NCBI GenBank assembly: GCA_036346275.1
Contig: CM070713.1
Span: forward strand, 77,306,382 to 77,370,381
Reading direction: 5' to 3'
DNA length: 64,000 bases
DNA from: Otatea glauca
Lineage: Eukaryota > Streptophyta > Magnoliopsida > Poales > Poaceae
This document shows positions 36,201 through 46,518 of this stretch, piece after piece. A program made the translations under genes and the position numbers. Under the pieces are notes generated by a model that was not told where the DNA came from, made no database searches, and was given only the letters and a program-made list of their open reading frames with translations. Each line of letters starts with the position of its first letter. Position 1 is the first letter of the stretch.

Positions 36201-37635
36201 CAAAATAATCCAAACAAGCTTACAGATAATTTAATCAAAAAGAGCAAATCAAATGGTGGAAGTTTTCGTGCAAGTCCGGTATGACCAAGCTCAAGAACAG
36301 CAGGAAGAAGAACACGAACTCAAAAGCTAATTCGAGAAATCTTTTGATCGGCTGAATAAAAACTCATGAAACTTGGTAGATGTGATCTTAAGGATGTTAG
36401 GAACTTATTCCAACCTTCAATCGCAAGGATTGACATCAAAGTTCCAACCTTTTTGTCCTCGAAGGAAAAACACACCAAGTTCAAGCAAAACACAAGAACT
36501 TTATCTTGGACTTGCTCGTGGGGTTTTGATGATCGAGATGATCTTGGATAATCTCCCACTTATCACAGCAAGCCAGAACTCAAGTCAAAGTCTCCGCAAA
36601 CATGATCTACAATAATGAATCACTCAAGAACACAAGATCGGTTTCTTGTAACAAAAACGCAACGATCCTTCAAAATAAGAGGCAATAGCAAGTAGAAAGA
36701 TGGGAGGCAAATCCAAATTGCATATAAGTAGATTGCAAGAATGAAGTGCGAAATTTAAATGCTTGAAAGTAAGTTGCTGAATTTAATGCGTAATGTAAAT
36801 TCAAATATGATAGAAAGTGTTTTGTATTTCTGGAAGGGAGGTTTACAAAGCCCACAACAAAGTGGGCAAAAAGCTAAAATGAGCAAAAACCTCTAAAACC
36901 TTCGAGTCACCCTCCACCCTTGGATGAGATCCTTCCGCTCTAAGGACCACCATCAAGGGTTAGGATGACTCCCACACATAGCCTTACATGGGCTAACCCG
37001 AAACCCAACAAGCACACCGGGTTTTGAAGGCCTGCTAACTAGGCCCACTACTCTATCACCTAGACCGCGATCCGCTGGCCCTCCTTGATACGAGTAGCTC
37101 TCTAGCTAGCATCTCATCCATTCCTTGTCTTCTAGGTTCGCAGCGATTCCATCTCCGATCATCTTCCGACAATCCTCGACCATCTGGACCTCCGACGCAC
37201 CTCGCCTAGTCCCAGTCATCCTCCGCCTCACCATGACCTAGCATCGTTGTCCTGCAACCATCAAAAATAAGGGAACACATCACATAGCATTGTCCACTTT
37301 GCTCAAAATCGAGTAACCCTACTCGATACTTATCGATTCTCACTCTACTCGAGTTACTCGATCACAAGCCGATGGGGTATTAATCGACCTAACCCACTGC
37401 TCGACCTAGCAGCATCCCTACTCGATACTTCTCAATCCTCACTCTACTCGATTCACTCGACCACTGGTCTTCGACCAGCCAAAGTCCAGACCACTCGAGG
37501 TCCGACCACTGGTCTTCGACCAGGACAGACTCAAATCAAACTTAACCTTGAACGCCAAAAGCTCGAATACAGTTAATTACTCATCATACACTCAGGTAGA
37601 CCTCCAAATGGTCTATCATAGAGCTTGAACTTTCA
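33251..37635. mobile_element. Second copy of the long LTR family, disrupted
   Basis: Starts TGTAAGATCGAGGATGCCGA and follows the 27007-30174 LTR through the same landmarks: a CTCGAATCCACTAGTGGTA block near 33627, ATTTGCAAAACACATTTG-type units at about 34365-34760, and AGACTAATAAGA near 35990. It ends CTTGAACTTTCA at 37635 after the nested LTR. Net length is about 2.9 kb. The flanks CTCTT and CTTCT are only an imperfect TSD. No gag or pol. Confidence 0.75.
36139..37618. mobile_element. Nested solo LTR, 1480 bp, TSD TAGAG
   Basis: Runs from TGAAGGGCTGAAATGG to GGTCTATCA with a perfect TSD TAGAG (36134-36138 and 37619-37623), and it interrupts the last bases of the long LTR copy. Its head has AGAGGGGGAGGTGAAT, resembling the AGAGGGGGGTGAAT of the host LTR. 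It contains repeats of CTCGACCACTGG/TACTCGAT types near 37310-37510. No coding. Confidence 0.82.
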
Positions 37636-37699
37636 CTTCTCCCCGCGTCACTGGCCTCCTCCCCCCGAGCTAGTATCCTCCTCTGCGCCATCGGTATTT

Positions 37700-38050
37700 C
37701 TTTTAGTAAATGTGAATACATGGATAGTTAGTTTGCTATGATTATGATTGCTGGATAAATGAATGGTTAGTTTGTTATGATTATGATTGCGAGATATATG
37801 AATGATTAGTTTGTTATGGATACATGAATGATTAGTTTGCTATGATTATAAATATTGGATACATTAATGGTTAGTTTGCTATGAATGGTTAGTTTGCTGT
37901 GATTATGATTGCTGGATACATGAATGGTTAGATTGGTATGAATACATGAATAGTTAGTTTGCTATAATTATGAATGCCGGATAAATGAATGGTTAGTTTG
38001 CTATGAATGGTTAGTAAATATGAATACATGAATGGTTAGTTTGCCTAATT
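37700..38050. repeat. Minisatellite inside the CACTA element
   Basis: Repeats of ATGAATGGTTAGTTTGCTATG alternating with ATTATGATTGCTGGATACATG, about 40 bp per full unit with shortened units. Eight or more GGTTAGTTTG/GATTAGTTTG/TAGTTAGTTTG hits lie in about 350 bp. No coding. Confidence 0.75.
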
Positions 38051-38774
38051 ATGATTGTGTGGTACTCACTTCATACTATCTGCTATACTAGGTCTTGTGC
38101 AGGAACATGACCAAGACCAAAGTGAAAATAGACTGTCTATGGTATTCTAATTTGAGGATGAGGATGAAGTGGAAGATAAATTATAGCATAACAACTTTCA
38201 GGACGAACTGTGGATAGAATTGGATTTTGCCTTGGAATCCATCAACATTAGAATAAGAAAGAGGTTGAAAGTGCTACAAATGTTCATATTTTAAGACCAT
38301 TCTCATCAGAGAAGCCGTTGGCTCGATGCATCTAGGATGTTTTGATATTCAATTACAAAATCTATAACTGGTTGTGCCTTATAAATGTCGTTGTAGAAAT
38401 ATTTAAGGAGAAGAATATTTCGAACAATAGATACTAATCATGGAAGTTCTGCCCAATAGAGTTAGGAAAAAACATATCACAGAGGGTTCTATTTAAAAAC
38501 TGTATGTGATCAACACATATCATAGATGGTTATAAATACAAACCATATGTGATCAATACATATCACAGACGGTTATAATACAAATCGGTTGTGATCAACA
38601 TATATCAGAGACGGTTCTAGATAAAAATTGTCTGTGATATGTGTTTTCACAGTTGGTTTAAAACCGTCTATGATGTGTCGTATTATCACTGACACATGCT
38701 TACAAACGGTTCAAAAAACCGTCTGTAATGACGTTTTCGAACCGTATGTGATAGCCTTCTTTGTAGTAATGCAC

Positions 38775-40416
38775 ATTGGTTGCACCTAACTCCACTACTA
38801 CCACCCCACCTCTACCTCTACTGCCACCCATCCTCTTTCTTCCCCGTCTTCGACACTCACTGTTGTTGGATCCGCCGCCATCAACTACCTCCCCCGCCTT
38901 CGCTCCTCCATTGTCATCGCCCCTCACCTCCGTTGCCCACCATCCTCCTCTGGCCTGTAGCTGAGGTGGCCCCACCGGCACCTTTCCACCATCACCACCC
39001 ACCGTCGGTCCTCCACCGCCCTGGCCTCCCTCTAAGTTTGGGGGATCAGGTGCAACTTGAACCCTAACTCAACAGTAGTGACGACAAGATACAACATTGT
39101 CGGAGGAAGAGAATGATGGGCCTAAGATGTGGGCTAGAAGTAGGCCACAATTATTTTTTAATATTGCTTTAGCCAAGCTTGAATGACCTCTTGACTTTAA
39201 TATCATATTGAATTATATGCACCAATCAGTTCATTCAAAATCTTAAGCTAATAATAAAAGGTGGACAATATAATTCAACACAAGGCAAGGTCTCACAGTA
39301 CGTGAACACGTGCTTTACACTGAACGTACATGCATGTGTACTACTTTAAATGGTGAATACACAATTTATTATTGAACGCACAAGAATATTCAATTATTTG
39401 CAAAGGTGAGTATTGAAGGACATGGGTGCACGCTGATGACAGTTTAATAGCTATGGTGAAATTTGTGGTCTATCCGTCATTTAAGGCTAACAATCTGTCA
39501 ACAATATTTTCGGTCAAATTTGTCACTAAAACTGTCATTTAGGACTAACGATCCGTTGTACCGTACCTTACCAGCTGACGCACCACGTACTAGCTAATAA
39601 GGTCGTCTGGCACATACGGCTACTGACCCATACTATTGTTGACTCCATATTAATTGACTGATCTGAGTTTCTGAATCATGAATTCATGATGCTCCCATAT
39701 ATATAAAACTACGATTGCCCAAGAAAAATTTTCTACACCTTTGAATTAAACAGATGAAAGGACCAATGGATGTGAAGTTGTGAATCAACACGAAGGGCTG
39801 ACGCAGTGGCTGCGGATGCAGAATATTAACTATCATATATGTGGTGGATTTCCCGGCCTCCCAGGGCCTCCACGCCCAATTTTTTGCGAAACGACTCTGC
39901 GCTTCTCGAATTCGCACCACGCTCCCCCGAGCTAACCTGTACGCCTGTGCCAGCGATGGCCCATTGGCCGATATGCTTGAAACTTTACAAAAAGAACCTC
40001 ACAGTTTCCCAAAATTGGTTTGATGTCTTGCAAGCCTCTATACGTTCGACCAACGGAACGACACGATCCAACCATCCGCGTTCACACCCTGTGCCCCGTG
40101 CCCTAGCCTCTCCCATCCCCCTCGCGTCCCCTGCCTTGCCCGCCTCTCCTGTCTCGCGCGTTCTGCAGCTCCTCTACGTCGTGCATCCTTAGCTTCTTCT
40201 TTTGACCTCCCTGCGCCACCTCACCCCGTCCTCGCTCCCACGCCACCCCTCGCACTCACCGTTGTCCCTGTCCCCGCCCCCACACCACCCTCGCCCTTGC
40301 CCCCATCTCCTCAACGCGATGTCCTCCCCCCGTTCGTGGATCCAACTCGACGATGGTCATCGTGGATGATGAGATAGGCCCTGTCGGATCGAGAGGGGGG
40401 AGATCGAGACGCAGCG
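38775..40416. other. Intergenic, upstream of the steroid-binding-like ORF
   Basis: 38780-39030 is pyrimidine-rich (CCACC/CTCC runs). 39070-39840 is AT-rich with no gene. 40050-40410 is C-rich and could be promoter or 5' UTR of the ORF that follows, but no TATA box or transcription start could be fixed. Confidence 0.4.
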
Positions 40417-40701
40417 ATGCCGACGGATCTGACGACAATGCAGCTGCAGGCATACGACAACACCGACCCCTCGAAGTCGATCTACGTCTCCATCCATGGC
40501 AAGATCTACGCCGTCACTTCTGGCCGTGGCTTCTACATCCCCAGTGGAAGCTACGCCATGTTCGTCGACCGTGAGAATAGCCGCGTACTCGCCAAGATGT
40601 CCAAGGAGGACACCGATGTCTTCGAAGACCTCTCCGGTCTCTCCAACAAGGAGCTTGGTGTCCTCGCTGACTGGGAGACCAAGTTCCAGGCTACCGCATG
40701 A
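40417..40701 (+). CDS. MAPR / cytochrome-b5-fold steroid-binding-protein-like, 94 aa, intronless
   Basis: A single open frame closely resembles the small plant membrane-steroid-binding-protein-3 type. It shows LQAYDNTDPSKSIYVSIHGK, TSGRGFY, SYAMF, LAKMSKEDTD, DLSGLSNKELGVLADWE and TKFQ in the family order. MAPR proteins share a cytochrome b5 fold and bind haem or steroids; the Tyr residues of FYxPxGxY are kept. Odd points: the usual Asp of the V(Y/F)DVT motif is Ala here (YAVT), FYGP is FYIP, and the C-terminus stops right after KFQATA, a few residues earlier than typical. The coding style is GC-rich and intronless, and a solo LTR sits 112 bp downstream. It could be a live gene, a retrocopy or a young pseudogene; the frame is intact. 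Confidence 0.68.
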   Translation: MPTDLTTMQLQAYDNTDPSKSIYVSIHGKIYAVTSGRGFYIPSGSYAMFVDRENSRVLAKMSKEDTDVFEDLSGLSNKELGVLADWETKFQATA

Positions 40702-40813
40702 AGCCCTGAACCCCCCTACCCTAATTAGCCAACGCCTCTGCCACCTATAGGCTATAGCACCACCACTCCATCACCGTCCCCATCTTTCGCGGCTAAGTAT
40801 TATTGTATCCTCT

Positions 40814-41406
40814 TGATATGGAGATGAGAAGCTACACCAGAATCAATCTCAATGATTTTAGCATGGATATGCCATATCATTGGAAAGATCTGGAAGTCTA
40901 GTTTCTAGCGCTTCAAATCATGCATTATTTCGACTTCCGAAGCAAAAGTTATGACCATTTAAGTGGAAGCTGAAAAGGTTGTTTTGTGGGTGTGCGAGAT
41001 TAAAAGAAGACTCATCAAATGCTCCATCAATATGATTTTTCACATACCTTCATTAGTATTTGCGTTCATACCTAGTTAGGAGGGTTGTTTCTAGTATAAA
41101 TGCCCCATGTACTCCCCCATTATAAGCAGTGAAAAGTGAAAAATGTTGTTATGAGTAATTTTTTAGAATCAGCCACATGGTGCCTTCTCCACCATGGAAT
41201 GGCTGTATGGAGGGATCCTTATCCACCCCAGTCGTTTGACGACTCCTAGTGTAGTTGGACGAATGACTTGATTCAGATTGCTGTATTGAGACAGTGGTTG
41301 GTTTCAAGTACGTTTGTCAAATTGCACTGTTATCTTGACTGTTTACAGCCAGTTATCCTTTTTCTTACTCTCACGTCGTGAATATCAGGCAACCCCCACC
41401 ATATCA
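40814..41406 (+). mobile_element. Solo LTR, 593 bp, TSD CCTCT
   Basis: Starts TGATATGGAGATGAGAAG and ends ACCATATCA, with a perfect TSD CCTCT at 40809-40813 and 41407-41411. It belongs to the same family as the paired LTRs at 24464-26051 and carries a TATA-like AGTATAAATG near 41093. It is inserted in the likely 3' UTR of the steroid-binding-like ORF. Confidence 0.88.
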
Positions 41407-41411
41407 CCTCT

Positions 41412-43140
41412 TGTGCTCTACCGTTGGGTGGACCTTATAATTGCCACTTTGTTTCAGAGCAATAGCTTGTTTTAAGGCTTGATTTTAGTATTTCTATATG
41501 TAACCAATATGCTAGAGCCTGAATGAATGCCCATCCATAGAAATTTGATGGTGTTTAAATAGGTTCATTTGATTGTGTTTGTCTTAACGCTTTTAGTAGG
41601 ACACCAACCATCTACGTATTGTTGTATCCTCTTGCGCTCTACCGTATATGACTCCATATGCACCCTATGACTCCCTGCGTAGACTGATGTCAGGGTATGT
41701 TTGCACTTAATTGCTTACTACCTGCTTAATTAGCTATCCAATAATCTAATTGAAAATACCAGGATTGGTTTAGGTATTGCTCTGGGTTGACCTTATAATT
41801 GCCACTCTGTTTAAGATCCAATAGCTTGTTTTAAGTTTTGATTTTAGTATTTCTATATGGAACCAATATGCTGGAGCTTGAATGAATGCCCAACCATAGA
41901 AATTTGATTGTTGTTTAAATAGGTTCATTTGATTTTGTTTGTTTTAATGCTTTTAGTAGGACACCAACCATCTACACATCGTTTATACAGTAATATAGCC
42001 ACATCAAAATAGTTTCCCGGCTATGTTTGTCTTACCTGTTTAATATCTGAGTGCGGTAACAGATAATGACATTATATTATTATATGTAGAATGCTGAGGT
42101 AGATGGACACACGAGTTTACTTGCTGAACGTTCTCTTGGGTGTTCTCAGTTCTGTTGGGGGTCAAATTTATTGGTGTGGTTTGGGGTTATGTTTCCTTTT
42201 GTTTTAATGTGTAGAGCTACTATGGATCCCCAACTATTTCCTATATACCCCTTTTTCCCTGCAAGAACTATGCTTCCAATGAAAGATGGGAAATGTTTCC
42301 TTTTGGCTATAAAAGATAACGAGATGAATTTGGATTACAGGAGAAGTTATCATGAATAATTCCCATTCATTGAATTTTCCTCACCAGCTTTCATTTGAAT
42401 TTTCTGAAAGTTAATTGATTAGGGGAGACTGGAAATCTGGGACACTTCAAAATGGAACTATTTACATGTTTGTTTCATGTGAACCAGATAGGCAGGTGCC
42501 TTGTTGCTTACCTCTCCTCAAGCTACCAACCAGAGGGAGCAAACAGAGAGGCAGGCAGAGAGCACATGAGGGAGATACCGACAAAGGCAGTAGCAGAGGA
42601 GGGGAAAGAAAGCTCCAATCTGAGCTTCTGCTTTTGCCGCCAAGATTCTTGATGCCTGCATATAAATGTGAGTCTCCTGTTGTCTCATGATAAATTTAGT
42701 GCCCTTTTTTTCTTTTATTGCTATGATGGGTTTCTTGCATCTATATTGACAAAGGATTAAGCGAGAAGGTGATTTGGAGTTGGTTTCATTGTTCTTGTGT
42801 TCATTTGTGGGGTAGGATTCGAGCTGTCCTGCTAGGTGAGATTTTTCCCTTTTCCCTTTTTCTAAAGAAAAAGGCATGATTAGTGACACATCAAATGCTG
42901 AATCAAGTTCGGATGTTGATGATTTTGGTTCATCATTTTTTTTCAGAAAGCTGCTGACTATGGCTGCCTCACTCCAATCCATGAGGAAGTAAATTTAGTG
43001 CTTATCTATTGATTCATCTTTTTCCTTGCACTTCAGGAGCTTTGTTCTATTCAATTTTGATAGCATTACTGGCTATATTTGTCTTAGCTATGCTAATCTC
43101 ATGATTTGTTTATGCGGTACATATCCACCGTTTGATGTTT
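41412..43140. other. Gene-poor stretch with a ~190-bp direct duplication
   Basis: 41430-41620 and 41791-41980 are diverged direct copies (shared ACCTTATAATTGCCACT, CCAATATGCT, AGTAGGACACCAACCATCTA), 361 bp apart. The rest, including open frames near 42415-42690 (+) and 42518-42982 (-), shows no known protein motif. The first copy may be 3' UTR of the ORF upstream. Confidence 0.5.
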
Positions 43141-43149
43141 GCTTTACCA

Positions 43150-43200
43150 TCTGAGCACTTTATCGAAATTCACACGACGCAACGTAGTGCGCGACTCTAG
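43150..43200 (+). mobile_element. Possible Helitron 3' terminus
   Basis: ACGCAACGTAGTGCGCGACT followed by CTAG and T resembles plant Helitron 3' ends, with a short CGCA/TGCG stem a few bases before CTRR. No matching 5' TC end was located, so the element's extent is unknown. Confidence 0.33.
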
Positions 43201-45250
43201 TTAGTTTACTACACCTTGCGCGCATCTAAGCTAAGGCAGTGGCACTAGTTGCTTCTAGCCTTTCACTGGCTCGAGCAATGCATGCAGTATCAAGAAATTG
43301 CCAAATGACAATAGGATAACAGTAGCAAGGTACGTATGTGCATGGCCCGCCCATATGGAGCAAGATGGGCTCTAAGCGTATGCCTGCCCATATATGATCT
43401 CTGCGCATCATGAAAGCATGGGAGTGCACACTAGCGCACACATGGCAGATGATCGACGGAGCAGGCACGTTCACATATAGGCGAATGTAGTAGCTATTGC
43501 ATTTGCATGTAGCTTTTGCGACGTTGCCGCATGGGGCTAAACCGACTTTTTTTCAAAGAAAAAAACTTTTTGATTTGTATTGGTAACTTAGGCAAAGTAT
43601 ATGATGTCTAATTTTAAGATTTTAGTTGAATAACATGCCACCATCAAATCTTTGAGCCGATGAACATGCTGAACTTCTTTATCTTCGTCACCGTAGACTT
43701 TGTTTCCTGCAACGGTGTCATGATTGCTGACAATCACTGCAGCGAGATGTAGAACATTGACGATCTTTATTGATGTGTAGGACCTACGCTTTGGTAGCAA
43801 CGTTGTTCATTGAAAGAAAATCAGAGGGGGCTTATTATACCCAACTAGGTCCGATGTCGATCTCCAGTGTAGGTGTCGCTATCGTCATTTAGGTGAGATG
43901 ATCTGGTAAAATCTATGGTAGGTAAAGAAAATATAGCTAAGAATTTACCAGAGAAGAATAGACTAGAACAAATTAATACAGGAATGAAAACAGAAGAAAG
44001 TAAAGAAATCTATAATTAAATCTGAAATTCAACAGGTCTTTCACGCACTCAACTCCGAGAGAACGCCGGAGAAGAGGAAAGAGGGGCCAACAACGGACTA
44101 ATGGAGTTATGGCGCGCGGCTAGGGTTCCCAAGGATGGTGTTTCCCTCGGTGCGCTGATGAGTCGTTCGGAGTCTTCGGACCGTTTCTATCGACCCATCA
44201 ATGTCTGCGTGGACGGTCGAGTAAGATTTGGACCAGTTTTGCAAGGTTGGCTCAAATGGGACATTATGGGCGACATCGATGGGCTGGCTTAGTACAAGTA
44301 AATCGTAAACTCAGCGTTCTGCACTTGTGGACCTCAACTAAGGTTTGCCGAACTGAGCTCACTGGACGCTACATCGGAGGGTCTCTGTGTCTCTTGGAAA
44401 CCTTGTTTTCTACGAACACCAAACATAAGCTCTGTTCAGTTTACACTTAGCTAAGTCTAGTAAGTTCGACTTGATACATATTTTCACTAACTTTGGATGA
44501 GATGGGTACCAGTGAGTCTATTAACGCTGGCATAACCGCATAAGTCTGCAGTACCTGACAGCCCAGACCCAGGTTTTCTCGCCAACCCTCTCTGGTTTCG
44601 TCGCTGAACTTGTGTCTAACTGTCTACTACATAGCAAGCCCAGATAAATCCTTTGCTTCTGTCTTTATCGGAGGATCCGGCAATACTACCCAGCATCCTT
44701 CCTCTCTGATACTCCAAACCAAACGACATGACCTACTGCATGCAGTTCATTGTACCCTCTTCTATCTAACAAGCGTTTTTCTTTTGGGTCTCCTGAAGTG
44801 GTTGGGCGTTGAACCCTGAAGCCGCAAGAGACCAACACTAGGAAGAGGTCTTTTCTATTGCAAGTAGAAGTATTCAAAGAATATCGCAATGTTAATGCTC
44901 CTCAACTCGAATCAATAATGGTTAAGAATACACCAACTGCTGCTTAGGCATGTACTGACATCACAAGTCAGGCAACACCAGTATGTAACCCGCCCTAGCT
45001 TAAGTAGTCAAGTGCAATTTATTGTTGTTTTTGCTAAACAAGTTAGCAAAAGTTTTGTATATATCTAGGTCAGAGGGAGTTGGTTAGATGCTATCATATC
45101 TCCATAAATAAATAACACATATGTATACTTACAATACAGAGCTTAAACCCTTAACTTGCAAGTAGCCTTCACTGGAGCTATTTGGTTAGGCCTGATTGGC
45201 AAAAAAAAAATCGAACTAATCGTAGTTGCCTGGCTGCTAGATCGATTATA
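43201..45250. other. Intergenic, no gene recognised
   Basis: About 2 kb of mixed sequence. The longest open frames (for example 43226-43474 - and 44101-44292 +) carry no familiar motif. 43800-44300 is somewhat GC-richer. No clear repeat boundaries were seen. Confidence 0.45.
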
Positions 45251-45951
45251 TTAGGCCCTGTTTGGTATAGCTCCAGATTCCAGCTCCACCTCAGAGCTGG
45301 AGCTTGTAGGCTAAAATAAAGTGAATTAAGTTTATATTTTTAGTCTAAAATGTAAACAAGATGACCCACCTAAACACTCTTAATGTACCCACACTCCATC
45401 TCTATAAATTTGGAGCTAGGAATCGTGGCGGAATCCGAGGGGCGAGGTGGGGTCACCTGCCCCAAAAATCAAGGGCCCCCAGGTGTACAACAATCAGTAT
45501 AGGCTATTGGACTTGGCCCACCACAGTGACCAGACTATCTAGATTCCAGCAGTCCAAGAGGCAGACGTCTTGGGTGGCCTCTACAGCCTCCTCATGATCA
45601 AAGTCCTGCGCGTCTACAACATGATCAACTAGTTGTTCGATTGATGCCTCTTGCTTTCTATGTTCTTCCAAAAATCAAATCACATAAATCTTGAGGCGGT
45701 TGCAGGCGAACAATGAATCTGCATGTCATTGCAGGCCGTGTCTTAAATGCGTGCTAGTGTGCTACGGTGCTAGCCTAGGGCCTGCCACACTGGCGTCATT
45801 GTCTGCAGGCGATTCAACTGTGATCGGACGAGACGCTTGATCACCACAGAGTGAATATTAATCTTCCTAATCTCTTTTCCTATTAGTCTTACACTATTTA
45901 ATCTTTGATACATTTATTATTATTTTCGATTGCCATGCGTTATCATGTCAT

Positions 45952-46191
45952 ATAGAAAGTATCCATCCCAGAGCGAAAAAAAGAAAAAGAAAGAAACATG
46001 CGGATGACTTCATAGAAACGCAGAGAGGAGCTATGGACAAATTTTTAAAGAGTAATACAAGTGCTTCCCCGAACCCAAATGGTGAGTTGGCGATAGTTGC
46101 TGTGGAGGAAGAGGAACCAGCCATTGGGATTTCTAAAGAAGAGGAAAATGTTGACATCAACGTCGATATTAGAAGAAATTTTTTAAGATGA
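45952..46191 (+). pseudogene. ZMYM1-like / TTF-type hAT transposase N-terminal fragment
   Basis: An 80-codon open stretch ends at a stop (46189-46191) and has an ATG at 46033. It reads a basic KKRKRKK run, then AMDKFLKSNTSASPNPNGEL and an acidic EEEEPAIGI...EEENVDINVD stretch. This pattern is familiar from the N-terminal region of plant zinc-finger MYM-type-1-like proteins encoded by hAT elements. The TTF zinc finger and catalytic regions are absent. Identification is from memory of the family. Confidence 0.55.
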
Positions 46192-46315
46192 TGCCAAGTG
46201 CCAAGTAAGTGTTTATGATTACAATTTGCATTTGTCATTTCATTAACTTTAAAGTGTTCTATAGAAGTAATTTTTGTGCATCGAATATTAATTTCTTCAA
46301 TGATGTGTGCTTATA

Positions 46316-46318
<3 letters not shown>

Positions 46319-46390
<72 letters not shown>
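46319..46390. repeat. (TA)36 microsatellite
   Basis: Uninterrupted TA dinucleotide for 72 bp, inside the hAT remnant. Likely highly length-variable between individuals. Confidence 0.95.
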
Positions 46391-46393
<3 letters not shown>

Positions 46394-46518
46394 AGGTGGA
46401 TGGGGCCTCCATATAAGTTTTACCTGCCCCCAAAATGTCGGATCAAGCCTGCTAGAATACTCGCTTCCATTAACTCACGGATTTTGGTGGAGCTGGAGCT
46501 ATCCCAAACACCCTCTTA

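Larger units (their letters stand above)
32786..38771. mobile_element. CACTA element with nested LTRs, TSD CAC
   Basis: The left end CACTATTACAGAAAGG matches the right end, whose reverse complement is CATTACTACAAAGAAGG (one C>T change in CACTA). A 3-bp TSD CAC lies at 32783-32785 and 38772-38774. Subterminal zones (about 32815-33065 and 38440-38765) are packed with inverted ACGGTT/AACCGT repeats of the TCACAGACGGTT type, a CACTA hallmark. Without the nested LTR it is about 1.6 kb and shows no convincing transposase, so it is non-autonomous. Confidence 0.85.
45424..46451 (+). mobile_element. hAT-type remnant nested in the MITE
   Basis: The left end CGTGGCGGAATCCGA and the right end (reverse complement GCAGGCTTGATCCGA) resemble hAT termini. 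The flanks CTAGGAAT and CTAGAATA are near-identical 8-bp TSDs. Inside lie a transposase-like fragment (45952-46191) and a (TA)36 tract. It is too short to be a full transposon. Confidence 0.6.
45254..46515. mobile_element. Tourist-like MITE split by an hAT remnant, TSD TTA
   Basis: Ends GGCCCTGTTTGGTATAGCTC and (reverse complement) GAGGGTGTTTGGGATAGCTC, flanked by TTA at 45251-45253 and 46516-46518. The left part matches the MITE at 24268-24463 in reverse complement. The hAT insertion accounts for most of the length; the original element was about 230 bp. Confidence 0.75.

Noticed and set aside
42620..42670. AAGATTCTTGATGCCTGCAT as a miR172-like site
   Set aside because: Only partial resemblance to miR172 and no extended complementary arm nearby for a precursor hairpin.
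42518..42982. 154-codon minus-strand open frame
   Set aside because: Low-complexity product with no family resemblance; it overlaps T-rich plus-strand sequence that explains the openness.
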